Positions 36,202 to 46,264 are shown, numbered from the stretch's first letter. The stretch is 64,000 nucleotides of DNA from Gammaproteobacteria bacterium (GCA_004297165.1 SCUJ01000011.1:62001-126000); one strand, 5' to 3'. Translations and numbers: made by a program. Notes: generated by a model from the sequence alone, not told the origin.

Positions 36202-37503
36202 TCATGCCATCAGGCGCTCGATCTCGGCCAATTCCTTGGGGATATGCCTGCTCAGGACATCGTGGCCGGTGCGCGTCACCAGGACATCGTCCTCGATCCG
36301 GATCCCGATGTTCCACCATTTCTTCGCCAGGCCGCGCGCCGGCTGGAAATACAGACCAGGTTCAATCGTAAGTATCATGCCGGGTTCGAGGGTGCGCCAT
36401 TCCCCGTCCAGCTTGTATTCGCCGACATCGTGCACATCCATCCCCAGCCAGTGGCCGGTCCGGTGCATGTAATAGCGGGTGAATGCCTCATCGCTGAGCA
36501 ATTTTTTACGCGTTCCGCGCAGGATGCCGAGCTCGATCAGTCCGTCGGTAATGACGGCGATCGCCGCTTCATGCGGATCGTTCCAGTGCCTGCCGGGCTT
36601 CACCTGGGCGATGGCGGCCTTTTGCGCCGCCAGCACCAGCTCATAGATCAGGGCCTGCTCGCGGCTGAACTCGCCGCTGATTGGAAAGCTGCGGGTGATA
36701 TCGCTGGCGTAACAGTCGTATTCCGCTCCTGCATCTATGAGCAGGATGTCGCCGGCCTGCAATTCGGAGGTGTTCTCCGTGTAGTGCAGGATGCAACTGT
36801 TCGCGCCGGCGCCCACGATCGGCGGATAGGCCGGACTGCGGGCGCCCTGACGCATGAATTCATGCACGAGCTCCGCCTCGATCTGGTATTCCGTCATGCC
36901 TGGCTGGCAGACCTGCATGGCGCGCAGATGGCCCTTTCCCGCGATTCTGATAGCCTGGCGGATTGCCGCTATCTCCTCCCGGCTTTTGAAGAGGCGCATC
37001 TCGTGCAGGAGGTGGGTGAGCGAGACGAATTCATCCGGGGCATGCACGCCGCTTCTGGCCAGATCCCTGACCTGTTTTACCCAGCGGACGACACGCTGGT
37101 CGAAGGCCTGATCGTTGCCCATGGTGTAGAAGATCCGCTCCCGGCCCTCCAGCAGACCTGGCAGGATGTCATCCAGGTCCTCGATGGGAAAGGCGTCATC
37201 CGCGCCGTAATGGTCGCAGGCGCCTTCGAGGCCCGCGCGCCGTCCGTGCCAGGTCTCCATCTTGGCGTCCCGCTCGCGGCAGAACAGCACGTATTCGCCG
37301 TTGCTCCGTCCCGGGACCAGCACGGCCACGGCGACGGGTTCCGGATAGCCGGTTAGGTAATAAAAATCGCTGTCGGGGCGGAAGGGAAACTCCACGTCCC
37401 GGTTACGGATATGCACGGAGGCCGTGGGAATGATGGCAATGGTCTCGTCGCCCATCATGTCCATCAACCGCTTTCTGCGGCGCGGGAATTCCTTCACGTT
37501 CAT
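36202..37503 (-). CDS. pepP: Xaa-Pro aminopeptidase (aminopeptidase P)
   Basis: The 433-aa two-domain metallopeptidase of the pita-bread fold removes N-terminal residues before proline. Metal ligands are in LLIDAGAEYDCYASDITRSF, HRTGHWLGMDVHD and TIEPGLYF. It heads the ubi run. In E. coli ygfB precedes pepP; here ygfB is absent and the gene is directly divergent from the small coiled-coil and zapA pair. Confidence 0.96.
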   Translation of the reverse strand: MNVKEFPRRRKRLMDMMGDETIAIIPTASVHIRNRDVEFPFRPDSDFYYLTGYPEPVAVAVLVPGRSNGEYVLFCRERDAKMETWHGRRAGLEGACDHYGADDAFPIEDLDDILPGLLEGRERIFYTMGNDQAFDQRVVRWVKQVRDLARSGVHAPDEFVSLTHLLHEMRLFKSREEIAAIRQAIRIAGKGHLRAMQVCQPGMTEYQIEAELVHEFMRQGARSPAYPPIVGAGANSCILHYTENTSELQAGDILLIDAGAEYDCYASDITRSFPISGEFSREQALIYELVLAAQKAAIAQVKPGRHWNDPHEAAIAVITDGLIELGILRGTRKKLLSDEAFTRYYMHRTGHWLGMDVHDVGEYKLDGEWRTLEPGMILTIEPGLYFQPARGLAKKWWNIGIRIEDDVLVTRTGHDVLSRHIPKELAEIERLMA

Positions 37504-37557
37504 CGATCGCTCACCTCATTATCGTCCGCATCGCCGCGGACGCCAAGAATCGGACGG

Positions 37558-37586
37558 TTGACCCTAATCGGTCACCGCTCTATATT
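37558..37586 (+). promoter_or_regulatory. Sigma-70 promoter of the zapA operon
   Basis: TTGACC and TATATT are 17 bases apart, about 58 bases before the first start codon. This is close to consensus and correctly placed for transcription of the coiled-coil gene and zapA. Confidence 0.7.
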
Positions 37587-37643
37587 GATAAGCAATGATA
37601 CAAGAGCTTCGTTTCAATTCATAACCGCCAAGCAGCGACCTTC

Positions 37644-37868
37644 ATGAGCGCAGAAAAGCTGGAGAACATGGACTTGCAGGTCCTTGAGGAGCAAGTGGAT
37701 CAACTGATCCGGACCGTCGATCAGTTGCAGCAGGAAAATACTGCGTTGCGCAATCAACAAGATTCGCTGGTGACGGAGCGCGCGGCCCTGATCGAAAAAA
37801 CCGAACTGGCGCGGGCGCGAATCGAATCGATGATCAGCCGTTTGCGCGCGATGGAAACCCGTTCATGA
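37644..37868 (+). CDS. Small coiled-coil protein upstream of zapA (TIGR02449-type)
   Basis: The 74-aa protein is almost entirely one coiled coil, with heptad-like leucines and glutamines (EEQVDQLIRTVDQLQQENTA). Small proteins of this type are found directly before zapA in many gammaproteobacteria and resemble ZapB in form. A role in cell-division ring assembly is likely from context, not proven. Its stop overlaps the zapA start as ATGA. Confidence 0.82.
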   Translation: MSAEKLENMDLQVLEEQVDQLIRTVDQLQQENTALRNQQDSLVTERAALIEKTELARARIESMISRLRAMETRS

Positions 37869-38170
37869 CTGATGAAGCCAAACCGGTCAATATCACCATC
37901 TTCGACAAGGAATATCTGGTCGCCTGCAAGGATGACGAGCGCGAGCAATTGCACACGGCGGTGGCCTTTCTCAACAACAAATTACAGGAGTTGAAACGCA
38001 GCGGCAAGGTCATCGGCGCGGAGCGCATCGCCATAATCACCGCACTCAATCTGACGCATGAATTACTCGCGTACAAAAGGGAAAAAACGGTCTATAATGA
38101 ATCCATGGTCTCCACGGTCAGGAGATTGAAAGACAAGATCGAACAGGCCCTGGGAAAACGTCAGGCTTGA
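37865..38170 (+). CDS. zapA: Cell division protein ZapA
   Basis: The 101-aa protein has the ZapA fold: VNITIFDKEYLVACKDDERE, then a long C-terminal helix that forms the tetramer. ZapA bundles FtsZ filaments at midcell. It is translationally coupled to the upstream coiled-coil gene, and 6S RNA follows 58 bases later, the same order as in E. coli. Confidence 0.93.
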   Translation: MTDEAKPVNITIFDKEYLVACKDDEREQLHTAVAFLNNKLQELKRSGKVIGAERIAIITALNLTHELLAYKREKTVYNESMVSTVRRLKDKIEQALGKRQA

Positions 38171-38228
38171 ATAAATAACAGCGATCTTTATGCAGGAGAC
38201 AGCCGGGTTTCAAGTATGGGTATCTTCT

Positions 38229-38395
38229 GTGGCGTTCGTGTATAGACTGGCAAAACTTGAGCCTAATTGCATTTGCCAGGGAGCTGAACCGCGATGTTGT
38301 GTTCATACCCGGTCCGCCGGGGAGTCTGATACATCGCCTGCTGTTCCCACTTGAACAAATCGGTTCAAGTTAAAACGTCTTTACGACGCCACGGT
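38229..38395 (+). ncRNA. ssrS: 6S RNA
   Basis: Terminal strands GTGGCGTTCGT and ACGACGCCAC pair to close a long, bulged hairpin of ~167 nt. Conserved internal blocks are seen: CCGGTCCGCCGGGGAG, matching the CGGTCCGTCCGAG segment of E. coli 6S, and CTTGAAC with GGTTCAAG forming the hairpin near the 3' side. 6S RNA mimics an open promoter and binds sigma-70 RNA polymerase. Its place between zapA and rpiA agrees with conserved synteny. Exact ends are approximate. Confidence 0.92.
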
Positions 38396-38464
38396 TGATA
38401 CCCTCTTTCGTTTTGCGATAGTCCTGCGCCGTTCAATCCGAGCGCCAGCCCGAGAATGCCCCGA

Positions 38465-39121
38465 ATGAATCAAGCTAATAATAAGCAACGGGTCGCGGAG
38501 GCCGCCCTCGATTATCTCGTCGAGGGTGCCGTGATCGGCATCGGCACAGGGAGCACAGTCAATTATTTCATCGAACGCCTGGCGCGCGTGAAACATCTGA
38601 TCGATGGAACTGTGGCGAGCTCCAAGGCCAGCGAGGCGCTACTCAAACAACACAAGATCCCCGTATATGACCTGAACGGCGTTGGGGAGATTCCGCTCTA
38701 TGTCGACGGCGCCGACGAGGCCACGCGTCATCGCCAGTTGATCAAGGGCGGCGGCGCGGCCCTGACCAGGGAGAAGATTGTCGCGGCGGCAAGCGCCAAA
38801 TTCATCTGCATCATCGACGAGAGCAAGCTCGTAGCGCGGCTCGGCGCATTTCCTTTGCCGGTCGAAGTCATCCCCATGGCGCGCAGCTTCGTCGCCCGCG
38901 AGATCGTCAAGCTCGGCGGCCGGCCGGTCTGGCGGGATGGCGTCGTCACCGACAACGGCAATGTCATCCTGGATGTCCAGGGTCTCGATATCCTCGATCC
39001 TGTTGACCTCGAACAGCGACTCAATAATATCACCGGCGTGGTCTGCAACGGACTCTTCGCCATGCGCCCGGCGGATACTCTCCTGGTCGGGACTGCCACA
39101 GGCGTAAACACGCTCGTATAA
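38465..39121 (+). CDS. rpiA: Ribose-5-phosphate isomerase A
   Basis: The 218-aa enzyme interconverts ribose 5-phosphate and ribulose 5-phosphate. Diagnostic motifs are [38 protein letters not shown] and [18 protein letters not shown]. The start at 38465 ([18 protein letters not shown]) agrees with family N-termini; an ATG 9 bases upstream is in frame. Confidence 0.96.
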   Translation: MNQANNKQRVAEAALDYLVEGAVIGIGTGSTVNYFIERLARVKHLIDGTVASSKASEALLKQHKIPVYDLNGVGEIPLYVDGADEATRHRQLIKGGGAALTREKIVAAASAKFICIIDESKLVARLGAFPLPVEVIPMARSFVAREIVKLGGRPVWRDGVVTDNGNVILDVQGLDILDPVDLEQRLNNITGVVCNGLFAMRPADTLLVGTATGVNTLV

Positions 39122-39265
39122 GACGATCGCAGCTTTATAAAAGCCTAAAAAAATATTGTGTTACAAGCGTCTCGTTAGTAGTATTGTCATGTCTTTGCTA
39201 TTGCCATTCGCTAACAAGTTAAAAATCGCATAAGTCCATAAAGCAGCGTTATACGAGGCAGGCCT

Positions 39266-39418
39266 ATGATTTTTTATATCGTCTATGTACTTTCCATTGT
39301 CGTGCTGATACTTCATTTCACCGGGTTCCTGCTTCGCAGAAACATGGAATGGATGGTGCTCGTCGCCGCTGTCGCCCTCTTCGCCGTTAACATCCTCGAT
39401 TACTTGAAGATCATCTAA
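39266..39418 (+). CDS. Small membrane protein of 50 aa
   Basis: This short ORF encodes MIFYIVYVLSIVVLILHFTG followed by FLLRRNMEWM, a second hydrophobic helix (VLVAAVALFA) and a charged end. GAGG lies 7 bases before the ATG, and dtd begins 10 bases after the stop, so translation and co-transcription are plausible. Two membrane helices with an Arg-Arg-Asn turn are predicted. I do not recognise the family. Confidence 0.6.
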   Translation: MIFYIVYVLSIVVLILHFTGFLLRRNMEWMVLVAAVALFAVNILDYLKII

Positions 39419-39428
39419 CCCCGGCCGG

Positions 39429-39866
39429 ATGATCGGCCTTCTGCAACGGGTCTCTGAAGCCCGTGTGGAGGTCGATTCCCGGATTATCGCCCGCATCGAA
39501 ACCGGTCTGCTGGTTCTGATAGGCATAGAAAAGACCGATACCGAAAAGACCGCCGATCGCCTCCTTGAGCGCCTGCTCGGCTACCGCGTATTTCCCGACA
39601 GCGTGGGCCGCATGAACCGCAGTGTGGAGGATGTCTCGGGCGGATTATTGCTCGTGCCGCAATTCACGCTGGTTGCGGATACCCGCAAGGGCACGCGGCC
39701 AAGTTTCAGTTCCGGGGCGGAACCCGATCTCGGCGCCCGTCTGTTCGGATATCTTCTGGCCCAGGCGCAGTCACGGCATCCAGGCACTGCCGCAGGCTGT
39801 TTCGGCGCCGCTATGCAAGTCGCGTTGACCAATGACGGTCCGGTGACCTTCTGGTTGCAGGTATGA
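39429..39866 (+). CDS. dtd: D-aminoacyl-tRNA deacylase
   Basis: The 145-aa enzyme removes D-amino acids and glycine wrongly attached to tRNA. It shows the start MIGLLQRVSEARVEVD, the catalytic motif LLVPQFTL (SQxT variant PQFT) and the cross-subunit loop TNDGPVTFWL (Gly-Pro motif as NDGPVT). It is full length. It follows a 50-aa membrane protein gene closely and ends convergently with hemF. Confidence 0.95.
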   Translation: MIGLLQRVSEARVEVDSRIIARIETGLLVLIGIEKTDTEKTADRLLERLLGYRVFPDSVGRMNRSVEDVSGGLLLVPQFTLVADTRKGTRPSFSSGAEPDLGARLFGYLLAQAQSRHPGTAAGCFGAAMQVALTNDGPVTFWLQV

Positions 39867-39873
39867 CGGAGTT

Positions 39874-40776
39874 TCAAATCCAATCGCGGGGCTGGAGATA
39901 ACGTTCATAAAGCCGGGATTCCTCCGACCCTGGTTCGGGTCGCCAGTCGTAACGCCAGCGCACCAAAGGCGGCAGTGACATCAAAATGGATTCCACCCGC
40001 CCACCGGTCTGCAGGCCGAAGAGCGTCCCGCGATCGCAAAGTAGATTGAATTCGACATAACGTCCCCGTCGGTAGAGCTGGAACTGCCGCTCCCGATCGC
40101 CATAAGGGATATCCATGCGCCGTTTCACGATTGGCAGATATGCGGGCAGATAATTATCCCCGACTGAACGCAGGAATTCGAAACATCGATCGAACCCCCA
40201 TTCTTTGAGGTCATCGAAGAACAAGCCGCCCAGGCCCCGTGGTTCACGACGATGGGGAAGATAGAAATATTCGTCGCACCACCGCTTGTAACGCGGGTAG
40301 ACATCCGTTCCGAAACCGGTGCAAGCCGCCTTCGCAGTGCGGTGCCAATGCGTGGCATCCTCATCGAAACCGTAATATGGGGTGAGATCGAAACCCCCGC
40401 CGAACCACCACACCGGATCGACTCCATCCTTGGTGGCGAGGAAAAAACGGACATTCATATGCGACGTTGGCGCGTAGGGATTCAGGGGGTGCACGACCAG
40501 CGAAACCCCAACCGCATCATAGTCCCTGCCCACGAGATCGTTGCGTCCGGTCGCCGCGCTATTCGGCAACTGTGCGCCATGGATATGCGAGAAACCGATG
40601 CCCGCTTGTTCGAACACCCGGCCCTGTTCCAGGATATGGGTGCGACCACCGCCTCCCGCCGCTCGTTGCCATTCATCCTCACGCAAACATGCGGCCTCAT
40701 CCAAACACAACAGGGCCTGCGTGATCCGATCATGCAAAGATCGCAGATAATCATGCACCGCCGCGCTGTCCATCAT
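39874..40776 (-). CDS. hemF: Oxygen-dependent coproporphyrinogen III oxidase
   Basis: The ~300-aa enzyme decarboxylates coproporphyrinogen III to protoporphyrinogen IX using oxygen in haem synthesis. Signature segments are [40 protein letters not shown] and [18 protein letters not shown]. The start at 40776 fits E. coli HemF; an in-frame ATG at 40809 would add 11 residues. Aerobic haem synthesis implies oxygen exposure in the habitat. Confidence 0.95.
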   Translation of the reverse strand: MMDSAAVHDYLRSLHDRITQALLCLDEAACLREDEWQRAAGGGGRTHILEQGRVFEQAGIGFSHIHGAQLPNSAATGRNDLVGRDYDAVGVSLVVHPLNPYAPTSHMNVRFFLATKDGVDPVWWFGGGFDLTPYYGFDEDATHWHRTAKAACTGFGTDVYPRYKRWCDEYFYLPHRREPRGLGGLFFDDLKEWGFDRCFEFLRSVGDNYLPAYLPIVKRRMDIPYGDRERQFQLYRRGRYVEFNLLCDRGTLFGLQTGGRVESILMSLPPLVRWRYDWRPEPGSEESRLYERYLQPRDWI

Positions 40777-40875
40777 CACCGAAGTATATCTGTATTTGTC
40801 GGTCCACATATTTTAAACTGCCTGCCGCACAATCCGCACCGGCGCGGTTCGCCGGGCTTGTCGTGGAACGCCAGC

Positions 40876-41472
40876 ATGTCAGAGGATAGAAAAGCAACGA
40901 TCGATCGGCAGACCAAGGAGACCAGCATCCGGGTCTCGCTGAACCTGGACGGTTCGGGGATCTCCGATCTATCCCTGGGCGTCCCCTTCCTTGAGCACAT
41001 GCTCGAGCAGGTCGCGAAACATGGGGCGCTGGATCTCGCGATCAAGGCCAGCGGCGATCTCCAGATTGATGCCCATCATACGGTGGAAGACATCGGCATC
41101 ACCCTGGGACAGGCCTTCACGCAGGCCCTGGGCGAAAAAAAAGGCATCCGCCGCTACGGCCATGCCTACGTGCCTCTGGACGAGGCCCTATCCCGCGTAG
41201 TGTTGGATTGTTCCGGCCGTCCCGGCCTCGAATATCAGGTCAGCTATCCGCGCGCCCGCGTGGGCGAGTTCGATATCGACCTCATCGCGGAATTCTTTCA
41301 GGGCTTCGTCAATCACGCGGGGGTCACCCTGCACATCGATGCGCTCAGGGGGCGCAACACCCATCATATTGCCGAGACGATCTTCAAGGCCTTCGGCCGC
41401 GCCTTGCGCATGGCGGTGGAACCCGATCCCAGGATGCGGGGCGAAACGCCCTCCACCAAGGGCTCGCTCTGA
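40876..41472 (+). CDS. hisB: Imidazoleglycerol-phosphate dehydratase
   Basis: A 198-aa single-function enzyme of histidine synthesis, lacking the phosphatase domain fused in enterobacteria. The metal-binding motifs [13 protein letters not shown] and [17 protein letters not shown] are present, with the family C-terminus STKGSL. I start at the ATG 40876; an ORF running upstream to 40252 is only antisense of hemF. The gene stands alone here, away from other his genes, and ends at a bidirectional terminator. Confidence 0.95.
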   Translation: MSEDRKATIDRQTKETSIRVSLNLDGSGISDLSLGVPFLEHMLEQVAKHGALDLAIKASGDLQIDAHHTVEDIGITLGQAFTQALGEKKGIRRYGHAYVPLDEALSRVVLDCSGRPGLEYQVSYPRARVGEFDIDLIAEFFQGFVNHAGVTLHIDALRGRNTHHIAETIFKAFGRALRMAVEPDPRMRGETPSTKGSL

Positions 41473-41484
41473 GAAGCAGTCAAT

Positions 41485-41517
41485 AAAAAAGCCGGGGGCA
41501 TGCGCCTCCGGCTTTTT
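41485..41517. terminator. Bidirectional terminator between hisB and the HU-like gene
   Basis: A stem of AGCCGGGGGC and GCCTCCGGCT is flanked by an A-run on the left and a T-run on the right, so it can end the convergent transcripts of both genes. Confidence 0.9.
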
Positions 41518-41535
41518 AATTTCTCAGACTTCGGA

Positions 41536-41868
41536 TCAGGCGACGGAGTCTTTGAGGGCCTTCAGGGCGATGGCGCGGACGCTGGTGGAAGCGGGCTTTG
41601 CCTTGATCATGATCTCCTCACCCGTGAAAGGATTGATCCCCTTGCGGGCCTTGCGGGCGGGCTTGATCACGCGGCGCAGCTTGATCCCGAGGGAAGGCAC
41701 GGTAAATTCTCCGGAACCGTTCTTCTTCAGGTGGCGGCTGGCCAGTACTGCCAGCGCATCCACGACCGCGGCGACTTCTTTCTTGGCGAGCCCGGTGTCC
41801 TCGGCAAGCGTGCTCAGGATCTGGGACTTGGTCTGCTTATCAGCGATAGGTGAGGGTTTTTTTGCCAT
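41536..41868 (-). CDS. HU-like DNA-binding protein
   Basis: The 110-aa nucleoid protein has the HU/IHF fold: helices with KSQILSTLAEDTGLAKKEV, then the strand FTVPSLGIKLRRVIKPARKARKGINPFTGEEI forming the DNA-wrapping arm with the conserved NP tip. Compared with HU (90 aa) it has a ~15-residue basic N-terminal extension, as in some autotrophic proteobacteria. It is monocistronic with GGAG before the ATG. Confidence 0.9.
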   Translation of the reverse strand: MAKKPSPIADKQTKSQILSTLAEDTGLAKKEVAAVVDALAVLASRHLKKNGSGEFTVPSLGIKLRRVIKPARKARKGINPFTGEEIMIKAKPASTSVRAIALKALKDSVA

Positions 41869-42010
41869 ATTGACTCCTAGTTTTTCACACAGATATTTGG
41901 ATGATGTTGTTATTAACCGGGACTGCCGTCTGCATTCGATCCTGTCGCGGCGGCTTCGATCCCGGCTCCTTTGCTCAGGATGTGCTGATTATCCTATGGA
42001 AACTCCGAAT

Positions 42011-42059
42011 AAGTCCATCCTGGACTTTTAAGGGCGCGCCGCTGTACCGAGCGCGGCGC
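42011..42059 (-). terminator. Hairpin pair downstream of purD
   Basis: After the purD stop the minus strand has GCGCCGC/GCGGCGC (42059-42036) and then AAGTCC/GGACTT (42027-42011) followed by ATT. T-runs are short, so termination is plausible but not certain. The rest of the gap to the HU-like gene shows nothing else that I can name. Confidence 0.45.
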
Positions 42060-42062
42060 AGT

Positions 42063-43361
42063 TTAAATACCAGGTAAAGAGCGCTCCCGGGCGATCGCCC
42101 TATAGCCGATGTCACGGCGATAATGCATGCCGGTGAATTGGATCCGCTCGATGGCCTGATAGGCCCTGGCCTGCGCATCGGTCACATCGTCGCCCAGGGC
42201 AGTCACGCAAAACACCCGTCCACCCGCGGTGACGATGCGATCGCCTTCCGTGACCGTGCCGGCATGGAACACCTTGACCGCAGGGTCGGCAGGAGCTTCC
42301 AACCCTTGTACTACATCGCCCTTGCGCGGTGAGGCGGGATAGCCCGCCGCGGCCAGCACCACGCCTACAGCGGCCCGCTCATCCCAGGTCGCCCGACCCT
42401 GGTCAAGTTGTCCGGCAACCGCCAGCCGGCACAACTCGACGATATCGCCCTGCATCCGCATCAGGATGGGCTGGGTTTCCGGGTCGCCAAAGCGGCAATT
42501 GAATTCCAGAACCTTAGGGATTCCCTCGGGCGTCAACATAACCCCGGCATAAAGAAAACCCGTATAAATACGGCCTTCCGCGCGCATCCCCGCGACGGTC
42601 GGCTCGATCACCTCGCGCATGATCCGATCATGGATCTCCGGCGTGACCACCGGCGCCGGGGAATAGGCGCCCATGCCCCCGGTATTCGGGCCACAATCGC
42701 CGTCATCTCGCGCCTTGTGGTCCTGGGAGCTGGCGAGCGGCAGTATGGTCCGGCCATCGCACATCACAATGAAACTGGCCTCCTCGCCGCGCAGGAATTC
42801 CTCGATCACCACGCGGTTGCCCGCCGCGCCCAGCCGGTCGCCGGACAGCATGCCCATCACCACCTGCTCGGCCTCATCCATGGTCTGTGCAATGACCACA
42901 CCCTTGCCTCCCGCCAGGCCGTCCGCCTTGACGACAATGGGCAGGCTTTTACCTTGCAGATAACGCAACGCAGGTTCGATCTCGGTGAAGCTCGCATAGT
43001 CCGCCGTGGGTATGCCGTGCCTGCGCAGAAAATCCTTGGTAAAGGATTTGGAGCCTTCCAGTACCGCCGCCGCCCGCGTCGGCCCGTAACAGGCCAATCC
43101 CGCCTCGGTGAAGCGATCCACGATGCCCGCGACCAAGGGATTTTCCGGGCCCGGAATCGTGAGATCGATGGCGTGGTCCTGCGCGAACTGGCAGAGCGCT
43201 TCGATATCGTCAGCCGGGATCGGGATATTCCTCACGCCTGGTTCATTGGCGGTGCCGGCGTTGCCGGGGGCGACATATATCTGGGAGGCCAGTGGGGAGG
43301 TCGCCGCCTTCCAGGCCAGTGCATGTTCCCGTCCGCCGGAACCTATGATCAGGATCTTCAT
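42063..43361 (-). CDS. purD: Phosphoribosylamine-glycine ligase
   Basis: The 432-aa ATP-grasp enzyme makes GAR in purine synthesis. The start MKILIIGSGGREHALAWKAA, the ATP-grasp loop VVKADGLAGGKGVVIA and the metal site EFNCRFGDPETQPIL are intact. It lies 3 bases after purH, as the last gene of the fis-purH-purD run. Confidence 0.97.
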   Translation of the reverse strand: MKILIIGSGGREHALAWKAATSPLASQIYVAPGNAGTANEPGVRNIPIPADDIEALCQFAQDHAIDLTIPGPENPLVAGIVDRFTEAGLACYGPTRAAAVLEGSKSFTKDFLRRHGIPTADYASFTEIEPALRYLQGKSLPIVVKADGLAGGKGVVIAQTMDEAEQVVMGMLSGDRLGAAGNRVVIEEFLRGEEASFIVMCDGRTILPLASSQDHKARDDGDCGPNTGGMGAYSPAPVVTPEIHDRIMREVIEPTVAGMRAEGRIYTGFLYAGVMLTPEGIPKVLEFNCRFGDPETQPILMRMQGDIVELCRLAVAGQLDQGRATWDERAAVGVVLAAAGYPASPRKGDVVQGLEAPADPAVKVFHAGTVTEGDRIVTAGGRVFCVTALGDDVTDAQARAYQAIERIQFTGMHYRRDIGYRAIARERSLPGI

Positions 43362-43364
43362 TGT

Positions 43365-44924
43365 TTAATGCCGGAAATGCCGCAAGCCGGTGAAGACCAT
43401 CGCGATGCGGTGCTCATCCGCGGCGGCGATCACCTCCGCGTCGCGCTGCGAACCGCCCGGCTGGATCACGGCCGTGATGCCGGCATTCGCCGCGGCATCC
43501 AGCCCGTCGCGAAAGGGGAAAAAGGCGTCCGAGGCCATCACTGAACCCTTGACTTCCAGACCCTCGTCAGCCGCCTTGATGGCGGCAATCCTGGCGCTGT
43601 AGACGCGGCTCATCTGTCCCGCGCCGATGCCGACGGTCTGCCGTTCGCGCGCGTAGACGATCGCATTCGATTTGACGAACTTCACCACCTGCCAGGCAAA
43701 CAAGAGATCGGCGAATTCCGCCTCGGTGGGCGCGCGACGGGTAACCACCTTGAGTTCTGCGCGGGTCACCCGGCCCGCATCGCTGTCCTGGAGGAGCAGT
43801 CCGCCACTGACGCGCTTGAGTTCCACCCAGCCTGAGGAATCTCCGCGGATACCGCACTCAAGCAGACGCACGCCGGCCTTGGCGTTCGCCTCGCGCAGCG
43901 CATCCGGCTCGATGGTGGGGGCGATGATCACCTCGACGAACTGCCGCGCATAGATATCCCGGAGCGTACCCGCATCGAGCGCCCGGTTGAAAGCGATGAT
44001 CCCGCCATAGGCCGAAGTGGGATCCGTCCGATAGGCCTTGTCATAGGCCTTGCCGATGTCATCCGCCGTGGCCACGCCGCAGGGATTCGCATGTTTCACG
44101 ATGACGCATGCCGGATCGGCAAAACCCAGGACGCATTCGAGCGCCGAGTCGGTATCGGCGATGTTGTTGTAGGATAATTCCTTGCCTTGCAGTTGACGTG
44201 CGGCGCCCAGCGTACCGGGCGCCGGTTCGCATTCGCGATAAAACGCGGCGGTCTGATGGGGATTCTCACCGTAGCGCAGGTCCTGGAGCTTGTGGAATTG
44301 CACGGTGTAGGTCTCCGGGTACATCCCGCCGTTATCCTGTCCGCAGACGCCCAGATAATTGGCGACCGTGGCATCGTAATTGGCGGTATGGGCGAAGACC
44401 TTGCGCGCGAGCCGGAAGCGCGTGGCGTCGCTCAATCCGCCGTCGCCTTCCCGCAATTCCCGAACGATGGCCGGATAATCCTGTGCGTCGACGACGACCC
44501 CCACCCAGGCATGATTCTTGGCGGCAGAGCGCAGCATGGCCGGGCCGCCGATATCGATATTCTCGATCGCGACTGCCAGGCTGCAACCGGGGCGGCTCAC
44601 CGTGGCCTCGAAGGGATAGAGATTGACCACGACCAAGTCGATGGGCGCGATCCCGAGTTGCGCCATGACCTGATCATCCTGCCCGCGACGGCCCAGCAGT
44701 CCGCCGTGGATCTTCGGATGCAGGGTCTTGACCCGGCCATCCATGATCTCGGGGAATCCGGTATAGGCCGATACCTCGATGACCTTCAACCCGTTTTGTG
44801 TGAGCAGCGCGGCCGTGCCGCCGGTGGAGAGGATCTCAATCCCGAGCCCGGCAAGTTCCCGGCAAAACTCCACGATGCCCGTTTTGTCAGAGACGCTGAC
44901 CAGGGCGCGCTTGATTCGTTGCAT
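43365..44924 (-). CDS. purH: Bifunctional AICAR formyltransferase / IMP cyclohydrolase
   Basis: The 519-aa protein performs the last two steps of IMP synthesis. The N-terminal cyclohydrolase domain starts [21 protein letters not shown]. The C-terminal formyltransferase has [14 protein letters not shown] and the catalytic KHANPCGVA with its Lys-His pair. It is full length. It follows fis with a 78-base gap. Confidence 0.97.
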   Translation of the reverse strand: MQRIKRALVSVSDKTGIVEFCRELAGLGIEILSTGGTAALLTQNGLKVIEVSAYTGFPEIMDGRVKTLHPKIHGGLLGRRGQDDQVMAQLGIAPIDLVVVNLYPFEATVSRPGCSLAVAIENIDIGGPAMLRSAAKNHAWVGVVVDAQDYPAIVRELREGDGGLSDATRFRLARKVFAHTANYDATVANYLGVCGQDNGGMYPETYTVQFHKLQDLRYGENPHQTAAFYRECEPAPGTLGAARQLQGKELSYNNIADTDSALECVLGFADPACVIVKHANPCGVATADDIGKAYDKAYRTDPTSAYGGIIAFNRALDAGTLRDIYARQFVEVIIAPTIEPDALREANAKAGVRLLECGIRGDSSGWVELKRVSGGLLLQDSDAGRVTRAELKVVTRRAPTEAEFADLLFAWQVVKFVKSNAIVYARERQTVGIGAGQMSRVYSARIAAIKAADEGLEVKGSVMASDAFFPFRDGLDAAANAGITAVIQPGGSQRDAEVIAAADEHRIAMVFTGLRHFRH

Positions 44925-45002
44925 ATCGTATTCTACGTCTTGTGAGGCAAAGTGGTTTGTTTAAGGAGACTTGAATAAGCCCCCTCCGCAGTCCGGGGCA
45001 AG

Positions 45003-45284
45003 TCAGGGCTCCAGCCCGTATTTTTTCAACCTGGTGCGCAGGGTGCCGCGGTTCATGCCGAGCACCTGCGCCGCCTTGCTGAGATTGCCCCGGGTATTCT
45101 TCAGGACCGACTCGAACAAGGGTTTTTCCACCTGCGAGAGGATCAACTCATACAATTCGGAGCTGTCATGTCCGTCGAGGTCGCTGAAATACCTTTCCAC
45201 GGCGTCCCGCACCTGATCGCTCAGAGCGCGCGGTTGCCGATATCCGCCGCTTTCCGTTTCAGTATGCTGATCGGCTTTAATCAT
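45003..45284 (-). CDS. fis: Fis-family nucleoid regulator
   Basis: The 93-aa protein has the Fis core and the C-terminal helix-turn-helix NLSKAAQVLGMNRGTLRTRL. Fis bends DNA and activates rRNA and other growth-rate genes. Its start overlaps the dusB stop as ATGA, and the dusB-fis pair is the conserved gammaproteobacterial arrangement. Confidence 0.95.
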   Translation of the reverse strand: MIKADQHTETESGGYRQPRALSDQVRDAVERYFSDLDGHDSSELYELILSQVEKPLFESVLKNTRGNLSKAAQVLGMNRGTLRTRLKKYGLEP

Positions 45285-46264
45285 GCGGCGAGACGTTGGT
45301 CATGCAGGGCATGGAACAGATCCGCGAACAGATCCAGTTGCTCAGTGGTCCGCTCGGTCTGTTGCAGACGCGACTGCAATATGGACTGTAAGGCCGGTCT
45401 GCCCAGGTACCAATTGATGTGCTTGCGCGCGATCCGAACCCCGGAGTATTCGCCATACCAGGTATGGATCTCGCGCAGGTGATCAAGCATGCAGTTCAGT
45501 CGTTCCTGGGCGGCGAGGGGTTTCGGGCATGCGCCATGGGCCAGATAATGCGCCATATCGCGAAAGATCCAGGGTCGCCCCAGGGCGGCGCGACCGATCA
45601 TTACTGCATCCGCGCCGGTTTCGGTGAGCACCCTCGCGGCCTGTTCCGGGGAATCAATATCGCCGTTTGCGATCACCGGAATGTCGACGGAGGTCTTCAC
45701 CAGACGTGTCGTTGCGTGCTCTGCGTGTCCCTGAAAACCACAGGCGCGGGTACGGCCATGAATGGCAATCGCCTGGATGCCCGCCGCTTCGGCTATGCGC
45801 GCAACCCTGACGGCATTCCTTCTTTGGGTATCGAGTCCGGTGCGAATCTTGAGTGTCACAGGCACGGCGACCGCGGCTACGACCGCATCGAGGATCGCCC
45901 CGACAAGGCGTTCATCGCCGAGCAACGCGGACCCCGCCGCGACGCGGCAGACCTTCCGCGCGGGACAACCCATATTGATGTCGATGATCTGCGCCCCCTG
46001 ATTGACGGCCCGGCGCGCCGCCGCCGCCATATGCACCGGATCGGCGCCTACCAATTGTACTGACCGGGGGGCAGATTCATCCGCAAGATCGAGCCGCCGA
46101 CGCGTTTTGACGGCGTTCCGCAAGCTTGGGTTTGTCGTGCTCATCTCGGTGGTCGCCAGGGCCGCGCCGAAGCTGCGGCAAAGACGCCGGAAGGGCAGAT
46201 CGGTGATACCCGCCATCGGCGCCAGCATGAGCTTGTTGTGCAGACTGATGGATCCTATATTCAT
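45281..46264 (-). CDS. dusB: tRNA-dihydrouridine synthase B
   Basis: The 327-aa FMN enzyme reduces uridine in the tRNA D-loop. It shows the start LMLAPMAGITDLPFRRLCR, the catalytic Cys region IDINMGCPARKVC, and HGRTRACGFQG in the barrel. It is coupled to fis by a 4-base overlap, so fis levels depend on dusB translation. Confidence 0.96.
   Translation of the reverse strand: MNIGSISLHNKLMLAPMAGITDLPFRRLCRSFGAALATTEMSTTNPSLRNAVKTRRRLDLADESAPRSVQLVGADPVHMAAAARRAVNQGAQIIDINMGCPARKVCRVAAGSALLGDERLVGAILDAVVAAVAVPVTLKIRTGLDTQRRNAVRVARIAEAAGIQAIAIHGRTRACGFQGHAEHATTRLVKTSVDIPVIANGDIDSPEQAARVLTETGADAVMIGRAALGRPWIFRDMAHYLAHGACPKPLAAQERLNCMLDHLREIHTWYGEYSGVRIARKHINWYLGRPALQSILQSRLQQTERTTEQLDLFADLFHALHDQRLAA

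Noticed and set aside
40252..40875. N-terminal extension of the hisB frame
   Set aside because: The extension is antisense to hemF; family start and spacing favour the ATG at 40876.
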